NCBI GenBank assembly: GCA_003151875.1
Contig: PLYW01000086.1
Coordinates: 10,169-15,463, forward strand
Length of the DNA: 5,295 nt
Origin: Acidobacteriaceae bacterium
GTDB taxonomy: Bacteria > Acidobacteriota > Terriglobia > Terriglobales > Acidobacteriaceae
Direction: 5' to 3'
The translations under genes were made by a program, and so were the position numbers. Shown one piece after another: positions 1 to 5,029 of the stretch (within the stretch, counting starts at the first letter, position 1; each line of letters begins with the position of its first letter). The notes under the pieces were generated by a model. It saw only the letters and a list, made by a program, of their open reading frames with translations, did no database searches and had not been told where the DNA came from.

Positions 1-8
1 GGCCTTCT

Positions 9-16
9 GCTATATT
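9..16 (+). promoter_or_regulatory. possible extended -10 promoter element for ssb
   Basis: The bases TATATT at 11-16, preceded by TG one base before them (8-9), match an extended -10 box. Transcription would start near 23, leaving a leader of about 38 nt before the ssb ATG at 61. The -35 region would lie outside the window, so it cannot be checked. Confidence 0.35.
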
Positions 17-47
17 TAGCTTTTGATTACCCCCATTCCTTAAGCAC

Positions 48-52
48 AGGAG
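48..52 (+). promoter_or_regulatory. ribosome binding site of ssb
   Basis: AGGAG lies 8 nt before the ATG at 61. It is the only near-consensus Shine-Dalgarno upstream of a gene in this window apart from the GGGAG at 3775-3779. It fixes the ssb start. Confidence 0.75.
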
Positions 53-60
53 CGGTCCTC

Positions 61-528
61 ATGGCTAAGAGCGTCAATAAAGTCATTCTCATCGGCAATC
101 TCGGAAAAGATCCGGAAGTGAAGCACACCCAAACCGGTATTGCGGTAGCCCACTTTACGTTGGCCACCAACGAGCGTTTCAAGGACAAGGACGGAAACTG
201 GCAGGACCGCACCGAGTGGCACAACCTCGTCGCCTTCCAGCGCACGGCTGAGATCGCCGCGGAGTACCTCAAGAAAGGTCGCTCGGTCTATGTGGAAGGC
301 AGTCTGCGTACCAATTCTTGGGACGACAAGGAAACTGGCCAGAAGAAATACAAGACCGAGATCATCATCAATGATTTGGTGCTGCTCGGAGGACGCGATG
401 CCGGCGGCGAAGGCGGCGGGCGCGCGGGCGCCGGCAAGTCCAGCGGCATGGACCAGCGCACGCCCGAGCCGGAACATTCGCAGGCGCCATCCGGCGCGGA
501 GATCACGGACGAAGATATTCCGTTTTGA
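61..528 (+). CDS. ssb: single-stranded DNA-binding protein (SSB)
   Basis: This 155-aa protein binds exposed single-stranded DNA during replication, recombination and repair, and recruits partner enzymes in the cytoplasm. Residues about 5-110 form the OB fold. The start VNKVILIGNLGKDPEV is the family signature, and aromatic residues that stack on DNA in E. coli SSB are kept: Trp53 in the TEW motif, Phe59 and Trp87. Residues 111-148 are a Gly/Ala/Ser/Pro-rich disordered linker. The last residues, DEDIPF, are the acidic tip that docks partners such as exonuclease I, RecO and PriA. Length is usual for bacterial SSBs, which act as homotetramers. The start is supported by the AGGAG at 48-52 and by the conserved N terminus. 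The rpsF/rpsR genes that often flank ssb are not in the window; malQ lies downstream, separated by a repeat, so co-transcription is uncertain. Assignment is very secure. Confidence 0.98.
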   Translation: MAKSVNKVILIGNLGKDPEVKHTQTGIAVAHFTLATNERFKDKDGNWQDRTEWHNLVAFQRTAEIAAEYLKKGRSVYVEGSLRTNSWDDKETGQKKYKTEIIINDLVLLGGRDAGGEGGGRAGAGKSSGMDQRTPEPEHSQAPSGAEITDEDIPF

Positions 529-551
529 TGGCGCCCGCCTCGCCAATGGAA

Positions 552-653
552 TTGTCATTGCGAGCGCAGCGAGGAATCTGCTGTTGTTTGGCCTGCGACG
601 AAGCTGGAGATAACAGCAGATCCCTCACGGCTGAAAGCCGTTCGTGATGACAA
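552..653. repeat. 102-bp palindromic intergenic repeat (MITE/REP-like)
   Basis: The ends are perfect inverted copies: TTGTCAT at 552-558 and ATGACAA at 647-653. A second arm pair lies inside: 571-585 (GAGGAATCTGCTGTT) and 612-626, 14 of 15 bases complementary, around a 26-nt centre. An additional hairpin CGGCT-GAA-AGCCG sits at 628-640 within the right arm. It carries no ORF of its own. The pattern is that of a dispersed, non-coding palindromic repeat. From memory, related GTCATTGCGAGC...GATGACA sequences recur in many bacterial genomes, but copy number cannot be seen from one window. No clear target-site duplication flanks it. It could also act as an RNA hairpin between ssb and malQ. Confidence 0.75.
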
Positions 654-711
654 CTCAAAAATCGTCAGGCCGGATATTACTTCTGCTGCACTCAACATCT
701 AACATCACGGC

Positions 712-2232
712 ATGAGCTTTCCACGATCCAGTGGCATCCTGTTACATCCAACTTCTCTTCCGTCGGCTTACGGCATCGGCGAACTGGGGTCTGAGGCGCA
801 TCGCTTCGCCGATTTTCTGTGCGATGCCGGCCAGCGAATCTGGCAGGTCCTGCCTCTGGGGCCGACCGGATACGGCGACTCTCCCTACCAATGTTTCTCC
901 GCCTTCGCCGGCAATCCTCTATTGATCAGCCTCGACACGCTAGTGGAGCGCGGCTATCTCGATTCTGGCCAGTTGGACTCGCGTCCGGAATTTTCTGACG
1001 GCCAAGTGGATTTCGGCGCCGTGATCTCGTGGAAGGTCCCCTTGCTGCGTCATGCTTTCCGGTCGTTTCAACGCAGTTTGCCGGCCGAGCGCGAAGCCTT
1101 CACCGCTTTCTGCGAAAGGCACTCCGGCTGGCTGGACGAATTTGCCTTGTTCATGGCGCTCAAGGAAACTCACGATAATGTTGCGTGGACGCTCTGGGAT
1201 GCCGATCTGGCGCTGCGCCAGCCGGACGCGATGGAGCGAGCGCGCCACGAACTACACGACCAGATTGAATGCCATAAATTCATCCAGTTTGAATTCGAGC
1301 GGCAGTGGCGCGACCTGAAGGCGCATTGCGGGCGCAACGACATTCGCATCATGGGCGATGTTCCCATCTATGTCGCGCTCGATAGCGCGGACGTATGGGC
1401 CAATCGCGACCTGTTCGAACTGGACGAGTCGGGCCGGCCAAAAGCCGTTTCCGGCGTGCCGCCTGATTACTTCAGCGCCACCGGACAACTGTGGGGCAAC
1501 CCCATCTACCGTTGGGAAGCCCACGCTAACACCGGATATGCCTGGTGGATTGCCCGCCTGCGCCGCTCGCTGGAAATGCTCGACCTGATTCGCCTCGACC
1601 ACTTCCGCGGCTTTGAGGCGTACTACGAAATTCCCGGAGGCGAAGTGACGGCGGTTAACGGCGCGTGGATCAAAGGGCCGGGTGCCGCGCTATTTGAGGC
1701 GCTCGAAACCGCGCTGGGCAGGCTGCCCATCGTGGCGGAAAATTTGGGCGTGATCACGCCGGAAGTGGAAGCGCTGCGCGAACGCTTCGGATTTCCCGGC
1801 ATGGCGATTCTGCAGTTTGCCTTCGGCAAGGACCCGCAAGCCCCGGACTTCAAGCCCCACAACTATCCGCGCCATCGGGTGGCCTACACCGGCACGCACG
1901 ACAACGACACCGCCGTTGGCTGGTGGACGAGCGCGGCGGGGGCCGGCAGCATTCGCACCTTCGCCGACGTCGCAGAAGAGTTGGACTATGCGCGGCACTA
2001 CTTGAACACCGATGGCCGCGAAATTAATTGGGTAATGATTCGAACTCTGATGGCATCGGTAGCTGACACCGTGCTGTTTCCGTTGCAGGATGTGCTGGGC
2101 GTGGGCAGCGAAGGCAGAATGAACCTGCCGGGCACCTCGTCGGGGAACTGGCGCTGGCGCTTCCTTCAGGAAGATCTGACATCGGCGATAAGCGCACGGC
2201 TAAGGCAATTGGTGGAGACGTACGAGCGTTAG
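712..2232 (+). CDS. malQ: 4-alpha-glucanotransferase (amylomaltase)
   Basis: This 506-aa GH77 enzyme transfers alpha-1,4-glucan segments between maltodextrins, releasing glucose, and serves maltose or glycogen turnover in the cytoplasm. The N terminus SSGILLHPTSLPS is the family hallmark and supports the ATG at 712. Further conserved blocks are GPTGYGDSPYQ (about 51-61), MGDVPIYVA (about 213-221), and the catalytic triad: nucleophile Asp296 in RLDHFRG, acid/base Glu343 in AENLG, and Asp397 in GTHDNDT. These correspond closely in spacing to Asp293, Glu340 and Asp395 of Thermus amylomaltase. Length equals the compact Thermus type (about 500 aa), lacking the extra N-terminal region of E. coli MalQ. 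The frame is open and intact to TAG at 2230-2232. No strong Shine-Dalgarno precedes the ATG, and no convincing promoter was found in 654-711. No other maltose or glycogen genes are visible nearby. Confidence 0.97.
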   Translation: MSFPRSSGILLHPTSLPSAYGIGELGSEAHRFADFLCDAGQRIWQVLPLGPTGYGDSPYQCFSAFAGNPLLISLDTLVERGYLDSGQLDSRPEFSDGQVDFGAVISWKVPLLRHAFRSFQRSLPAEREAFTAFCERHSGWLDEFALFMALKETHDNVAWTLWDADLALRQPDAMERARHELHDQIECHKFIQFEFERQWRDLKAHCGRNDIRIMGDVPIYVALDSADVWANRDLFELDESGRPKAVSGVPPDYFSATGQLWGNPIYRWEAHANTGYAWWIARLRRSLEMLDLIRLDHFRGFEAYYEIPGGEVTAVNGAWIKGPGAALFEALETALGRLPIVAENLGVITPEVEALRERFGFPGMAILQFAFGKDPQAPDFKPHNYPRHRVAYTGTHDNDTAVGWWTSAAGAGSIRTFADVAEELDYARHYLNTDGREINWVMIRTLMASVADTVLFPLQDVLGVGSEGRMNLPGTSSGNWRWRFLQEDLTSAISARLRQLVETYER

Positions 2233-2277
2233 CGGGACCGAATAATCCACGCTTAAATCCAGGGAAAAACTCTTTGC

Positions 2278-2290
2278 ACACGTGGCGTGT
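2278..2290 (+). terminator. weak hairpin after malQ
   Basis: ACACG-TGG-CGTGT forms a 5-bp stem 46 nt after the malQ stop. It is followed by ACTTCTTGG rather than a run of T. At best it is a weak or non-canonical terminator; the larger hairpins starting at 2306 may do the job instead. Confidence 0.2.
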
Positions 2291-2297
2291 ACTTCTT

Positions 2298-2474
2298 GGT
2301 GGAAGCCCCCGCATTTATGCGGGGGGAGGAGCGATTCAGCGCCCCGGGAGAAGATCAGTTCTGATCACGCGCTTTAGCGCTGGAAATCCCGCGGCTAAAG
2401 CCCATTTGAAAATCAAACGCATTTCCGCTGGACTGAAGTCCAGCTTCCCCCTGCTGAAGCAGGGAGCTTCCACC
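2298..2474. repeat. 177-bp element with terminal inverted repeats and a series of short palindromes
   Basis: It fills most of the 275-bp convergent gap between malQ and the minus-strand phosphatidyltransferase. The ends GGTGGAAGC (2298-2306) and GCTTCCACC (2466-2474) are exact inverted copies, extendable to 16 bp with 2 mismatches. Inside are seven palindromes: 2306-2325 (CCCCCGCAT/ATGCGGGGG), 2353-2366 (GATCAG/CTGATC), 2369-2380 (GCGCT/AGCGC), 2393-2402 (GGCT/AGCC), 2405-2417 (TTTGA/TCAAA), 2427-2444 (GCTGGACT/AGTCCAGC) and 2449-2464 (CCCTGCT/AGCAGGG). Most have only 2 central bases between the symmetric arms. An additional pair, GGAAAT at 2382-2387 and ATTTCC at 2421-2426, could enclose the middle ones. 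No convincing gene lies inside. It looks like a MITE-like or composite REP-like element, and may end transcription from both sides. Confidence 0.7.
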
Positions 2475-2507
2475 CCAAAAGCCTTCCACAAACTTTTTCG
2501 CAGCTCG

Positions 2508-3170
2508 CTAGCCCACCATCTCTTCAAATTTCAGGGGATCGGGCGGCACGGGAACGGGTGGCGGTTCAATCACCTTCAGAACCTGGTAGGTGTGGCTGAT
2601 GCGGTGGATCACCGTAATCGTGCTGAGCACTGCGATCACCCACAGCACCGGGCCCATGCGATTGAACAGCGCTCCGATGATGATCAGCACGATGCGCTCC
2701 GGCCGCTCCATGAAGCCGACCTTGCAACTGGGGATGAGCGACTCGGCGCGGGCGCGGGCGTAGCTCACCATCACCGAGCTGATCATGACGAGGGCGACCA
2801 TCACCACGTAGAAGAAGCGGTTGGCGCGCGCGTAATACACCAGCAGCCCGAAAAAAATGGCCACATCGCTATAGCGATCGATGATGGAATCGAAGAAGCC
2901 GCCGAATTGCGTGACCTGGTTGGTGGCGCGGGCCACACGGCCATCCACCATGTCGAAAATGCCGGCCCCAATGATCACCAGTCCGGCGTAGAGGAACATG
3001 CGGCGCTGGTTTTCGGCGTGGGCATAGCCAAACAGAATGCCGGCCACCACGTTGATCAGCAATCCAATGAAGGTGAGCGCGTTAGGTGAAATGCGAGTGA
3101 GCGCAAGGCCGTGGACAATCTTGTACAGAAGCCACTTGCAGGACCACCCGACTGCGCTCGTCCAGGTCAT
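2508..3170 (-). CDS. CDP-alcohol phosphatidyltransferase family membrane enzyme
   Basis: This 220-aa integral membrane protein transfers a phosphatidyl group from a CDP-lipid to an alcohol acceptor in phospholipid synthesis. The family motif DG-x2-AR-x8-G-x3-D-x3-D is complete: Asp76, Gly77, Ala80, Arg81, Gly90, Asp94 and Asp98, with Asp73 three residues before. These aspartates hold the metal and the CDP-lipid. About six hydrophobic segments follow the expected layout (roughly 32-50, 57-75, 102-118, 119-136, 160-176, 177-190). The segments SYARARAE (136-143) and GFMERPERIV (152-161) resemble the phosphatidylinositol-phosphate or archaetidylinositol-phosphate synthase branch more than PgsA or PssA; this is recalled, so the acceptor stays open. 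The proline-rich tail ends the protein. ATG at 3170 is the first in-frame start after a TAA, 9 bp behind greA, so translation probably follows greA in one transcript. A weak AAGGA lies 12 nt upstream, inside the end of greA. Confidence 0.93.
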   Translation of the reverse strand: MTWTSAVGWSCKWLLYKIVHGLALTRISPNALTFIGLLINVVAGILFGYAHAENQRRMFLYAGLVIIGAGIFDMVDGRVARATNQVTQFGGFFDSIIDRYSDVAIFFGLLVYYARANRFFYVVMVALVMISSVMVSYARARAESLIPSCKVGFMERPERIVLIIIGALFNRMGPVLWVIAVLSTITVIHRISHTYQVLKVIEPPPVPVPPDPLKFEEMVG

Positions 3171-3179
3171 TCCGCACCA

Positions 3180-3650
3180 TTATCCTTCATCGTGAATGGT
3201 GGTCAGTTTCAGCACCTCTAGTTCGCGCTTGCCGGCCGGGGTGACGACCTCGCTGACGTCGCCTACTTTTTTTCCCATGAGGGCGCGGCCGATCGGGGAA
3301 CTGGTGGAGATCAGTCCCTTGGTCACATCCGATTCTTCGCTGGTCACCAGCTTGTACTCGATTTTTTCCTCTTTGGTCGAATCATAGACCAACAAGGTCG
3401 AGCCAATGGCGGCGCGGTCGCGGGGAATGTTGGCCATATTGATCATGGAGAGGTCGGCCATGCGCTGCTTGAGCTGACCCAGGCGGGCGCGGACAAACTC
3501 CTGCCGCTGCTTGGCCATGTGGTACTCGGCGTTCTCGCTGAGATCGCCCATGGCCACCGCTTTCTTCAGCTCTTTGGGCAGCTCGTGATTGAGCTCGTGC
3601 TCGAGGACCGTAATCTCTTCCGACAGCTTCTTCTTGATGTGTTCAGGCAT
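3180..3650 (-). CDS. greA: transcription elongation factor GreA
   Basis: This 156-aa factor enters the secondary channel of RNA polymerase and stimulates cleavage of the backtracked RNA 3' end. Residues 1-75 form the antiparallel coiled coil. Its tip carries GDLSENAEYH, with the functional acidic pair Asp36 and Glu39. The C-terminal FKBP-like domain contains SPIGRALMGKKVGDVSEV and the typical ending in which a hydrophobic strand follows the lysine-rich TPAGKRE. Length matches the usual 155-160 aa. I chose the ATG at 3650 because MPEHIKKKLSEEI aligns with the GreA N terminus. The frame stays open upstream to ATGs at 3698 and 3740, but a perfect TATAAT at 3705-3710 implies a transcript beginning near 3698, which excludes 3740. 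No good Shine-Dalgarno precedes 3650. It is the first gene of a likely two-gene operon with the phosphatidyltransferase. Confidence 0.95.
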   Translation of the reverse strand: MPEHIKKKLSEEITVLEHELNHELPKELKKAVAMGDLSENAEYHMAKQRQEFVRARLGQLKQRMADLSMINMANIPRDRAAIGSTLLVYDSTKEEKIEYKLVTSEESDVTKGLISTSSPIGRALMGKKVGDVSEVVTPAGKRELEVLKLTTIHDEG

Positions 3651-3704
3651 ACTTCGGATTTGATGGCTTCGGGCCGGCTGGACGCCTCCCGCAAGCATTG
3701 CACC

Positions 3705-3710
3705 ATTATA
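3705..3710 (-). promoter_or_regulatory. -10 box (TATAAT) of the greA operon
   Basis: Read on the minus strand this is an exact TATAAT in the divergent gap. The expected start of transcription is near 3698, about 48 nt before the GreA ATG at 3650. No good -35 hexamer sits at 16-18 bp; a TTGTCA lies only 12 bp upstream. The box is therefore good but the promoter is incomplete, perhaps needing an activator or another sigma factor. Confidence 0.5.
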
Positions 3711-3774
3711 CGACGACGAGTATGACAAGACCGCCAGCAAAGCGGATTGACGAGGGCGTTATCCTGAAAGCACT

Positions 3775-3779
3775 GGGAG
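3775..3779 (+). promoter_or_regulatory. ribosome binding site of the 86-aa AbrB-like gene
   Basis: GGGAG ends 10 nt before the ATG at 3790, a slightly long but workable spacing, and supports this start. A TTGACG at 3747-3752 could be a -35 element, but no clear -10 box follows at 16-18 bp. Confidence 0.5.
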
Positions 3780-3789
3780 AGCGTCAGCA

Positions 3790-4050
3790 ATGCGCGATGT
3801 GATTTCACTGCAAGGGCCAGTCGAGGAGATAGACGGGAAACTTACGTTATTCATCCCGCTCGAGGCTGGTGGGGACCAATTTATCGAATGTTCCAGGGGC
3901 ATCGGAGAGGTAGAAGGCGATTACTTGAGAATCACCATTCCAGAATGGCTTGCCGGCATCCTCAGGATTGAAGAGGGCAGTATCGTCTCCGTCGATAACG
4001 AAGGGGAAAGGCTCAACATTCATCCTGTCGCTCCGTTACCTCTCCAGTGA
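3790..4050 (+). CDS. small AbrB/SpoVT-like protein, function unknown
   Basis: This 86-aa soluble acidic protein has no signal peptide or membrane segment. Its C-terminal half (about 47-80) reads LRITIPEWLAGILRIEEGS, followed by a V-x-V strand and a final L-x-I-x-P strand. That order, I-x-I-P then a short helix, then L-x-I-x-x-G-x-x-V, is the pattern of AbrB/SpoVT/MazE-type swapped-hairpin domains, which normally dimerise and bind DNA. The N-terminal half has two strand-like stretches (KLTLFIPLEAGG and QFIECSRGIGEV) that I do not recognise; a second degenerate half-domain is possible. The basic residues usual for DNA contact are scarce, so it may bind protein rather than DNA. It is divergent from greA and 141 bp upstream of carD, which has its own promoter. 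Start chosen from the GGGAG at 3775-3779. It is clearly a gene; its function is a guess. Confidence 0.75.
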   Translation: MRDVISLQGPVEEIDGKLTLFIPLEAGGDQFIECSRGIGEVEGDYLRITIPEWLAGILRIEEGSIVSVDNEGERLNIHPVAPLPLQ

Positions 4051-4090
4051 CCTGTGGAATCCAACACTCACTGCGCTAACCCCTCGTTCA

Positions 4091-4120
4091 TTGACCCCTT
4101 TGGAAGAATGGAGTTATACT
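4091..4120 (+). promoter_or_regulatory. sigma-70-type promoter of carD
   Basis: TTGACC at 4091-4096 and TATACT at 4115-4120, separated by 18 bp, give five of six matches to each hexamer consensus. Transcription would begin near 4127, leaving a leader of about 65 nt. This is the most complete promoter in the window. It makes carD independent of the 86-aa gene upstream. Confidence 0.7.
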
Positions 4121-4129
4121 ACTAACAGC

Positions 4130-4174
4130 GAACGAGCCGTTCTTCCCCGTAAGACCCAGGTTCAGTCTCTGGGT
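4130..4174 (+). promoter_or_regulatory. two small hairpins in the carD leader
   Basis: GAACG-AGC-CGTTC (4130-4142) and ACCCAG/CTGGGT with a 9-nt loop (4154-4174) both lie between the predicted transcript start and the carD ATG. Neither is followed by a T run, so they are not terminators. They could stabilise or regulate the leader, and the second ends 17 nt before the start codon. I recognise no known riboswitch. Confidence 0.35.
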
Positions 4175-4191
4175 GTAGTACTCCGGCCCTC

Positions 4192-4722
4192 ATGAATAAC
4201 CTAAGTTTCAGCATCGGAGACAAGGTCGTTTATCCCAACCACGGGGTGGGCATAATCGAACAGATCAGCAGCCGTACCATCGGCGCGCAAGTCGAAAGAT
4301 TCTACCTCCTCAAGATCAAGGCCAGCAGTTTGAAGGTCATGGTGCCGTTTCACAACGTCGGCAGTGTCGGGCTACGGAGAGTGGTGCGCAACGGCGAGGT
4401 GCAGAAGATTTTAGATTTTCTCAACGATGGCAAGTGCGAGAACCACGCCGACTGGAAATACCGCTTCAAGGAAAACTCCGACAAGATGCGCACCGGTTCG
4501 CTGCTTGATGTGGCCGTGGTCCTCAAAGGTCTGCTGGTCCTGGCCCAGTCCAAACCACTCAGCTTCCGGGAAAAGAAAATGCTGGAGCGGGCCCGCTACC
4601 TGCTGGTGAGCGAGTTGGCGATGTCAAGAAATCGGGCCGAGGCCGAGGTCGAGGAGCTGCTGAACAAATCGCTGTCGAAGTCCAAGCTGCGCTTTCCCGA
4701 AGCGTCAAGCATGGAAGCCTGA
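4192..4722 (+). CDS. carD: CarD/CdnL family RNA polymerase-binding transcription regulator
   Basis: This 176-aa protein of the CarD/CdnL/TRCF family binds the RNA polymerase beta subunit and stabilises open promoter complexes, typically at rRNA and other housekeeping promoters. The N-terminal Tudor-like RNA polymerase-interacting domain spans about 5-65, opening with FSIGDKVVYPNHGVGIIEQI, the family signature. The helical C-terminal DNA-binding domain covers about 70-160. Trp88 in ADWKYRF sits where the tryptophan that wedges into the melted promoter minor groove is found in Mycobacterium and Thermus CarD. The conserved helix SFREKKMLERARYLLVSELA follows. Length is slightly above the typical 160-165 aa owing to a Ser/Lys-rich tail. 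The start fits the family N terminus, but no Shine-Dalgarno precedes it. It has its own promoter (4091-4120) and probably shares a transcript with the 89-aa gene 18 bp downstream. Confidence 0.95.
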   Translation: MNNLSFSIGDKVVYPNHGVGIIEQISSRTIGAQVERFYLLKIKASSLKVMVPFHNVGSVGLRRVVRNGEVQKILDFLNDGKCENHADWKYRFKENSDKMRTGSLLDVAVVLKGLLVLAQSKPLSFREKKMLERARYLLVSELAMSRNRAEAEVEELLNKSLSKSKLRFPEASSMEA

Positions 4723-4740
4723 GTTTTCCCCGGAAAGCAC

Positions 4741-5010
4741 ATGCCTGGAACCTTGCACATCTTTCGCCTGAAACCCGATCCACTGCAATACCAAGCGAAC
4801 ATCAACGTGGGCGCGAATTCGTGGGTGCGGGTTTTCGACGCTCCTGGTCTCGATGAGTTTCTGCGCCACAGTTGGGCGCTACCCGAGAGTGAGATCGAGG
4901 CCATGCTGGGCGAACTGCGCGCCATCGGGCGCACCACCGAGGCCCTGGTAGACATCCCAGAATCCCACCTGGCGGAAATGGGCTTCGCCGAATCGCCCAG
5001 CGACGAGTAG
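4741..5010 (+). CDS. hypothetical 89-aa protein downstream of carD
   Basis: I do not recognise this family. The protein is acidic, soluble, and has no signal peptide, cysteine or membrane segment. Residues 1-35 look beta-rich (GTLHIFRL, ANINVGANSWVRVFDAPG), and residues 36-80 look helical, with LDEFLRHSWALPESEIEAMLGELRAIG followed by a second short helix near SHLAEMGF. Its C terminus is Ser/Asp/Glu-rich. The start at 4741 is only 18 bp after the carD stop, so the two are probably co-transcribed. A GGAAAG lies very close to the ATG (3 nt), too close for an ideal Shine-Dalgarno. Codon use and GC-rich third positions match the neighbouring genes, and the opposite-strand frames here lack recognisable domains. 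The gene is probably real; the function is unknown. Confidence 0.7.
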   Translation: MPGTLHIFRLKPDPLQYQANINVGANSWVRVFDAPGLDEFLRHSWALPESEIEAMLGELRAIGRTTEALVDIPESHLAEMGFAESPSDE

Positions 5011-5029
5011 CACCCGCACCGCCACCGAT

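Noticed and set aside
40..558. A 172-aa open frame on the minus strand opposite ssb
   Set aside because: It is a shadow of ssb in a GC-rich region. The plus strand has an unmistakable OB fold, acidic tip and Shine-Dalgarno, while this frame shows no recognisable domain.
2306..2325. A classical intrinsic terminator for malQ at the GC-rich 9-bp hairpin
   Set aside because: The stem is strong but is followed by GAGGAGCG instead of a T run on the plus strand. On the minus strand the bases after it are also not a T run, so it is not a canonical terminator.
2298..2474. A CRISPR array in the palindrome-rich region
   Set aside because: The palindromes differ in sequence, length and spacing. There are no direct repeats of 24-40 bp with regular unique spacers, and no cas genes are nearby.
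2274..3089. A 271-aa open frame on the plus strand, longer than the gene it overlaps
   Set aside because: It runs through the palindromic element and then antisense to the phosphatidyltransferase. Its extreme His/Asp/Ala composition is what an antisense copy of a hydrophobic membrane protein gives, and the minus strand carries the full catalytic motif.
3651..3740. A 30-residue N-terminal extension of GreA from the ATG at 3740
   Set aside because: The extension includes the TATAAT at 3705-3710, so the predicted transcript would not contain the ATG at 3740. The residues do not resemble GreA and would make it unusually long.
4130..4174. A riboswitch or transcription attenuator in the carD leader
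   Set aside because: The hairpins are small, there is no T-run terminator, and the leader is too short for any ligand-binding class that I recognise.
3950..4195. An 81-aa plus-strand frame bridging the 86-aa gene and carD
   Set aside because: It covers the end of the 86-aa gene in another frame and the carD promoter and leader. It has no ribosome site or domain and merely overlaps the carD ATG by chance.
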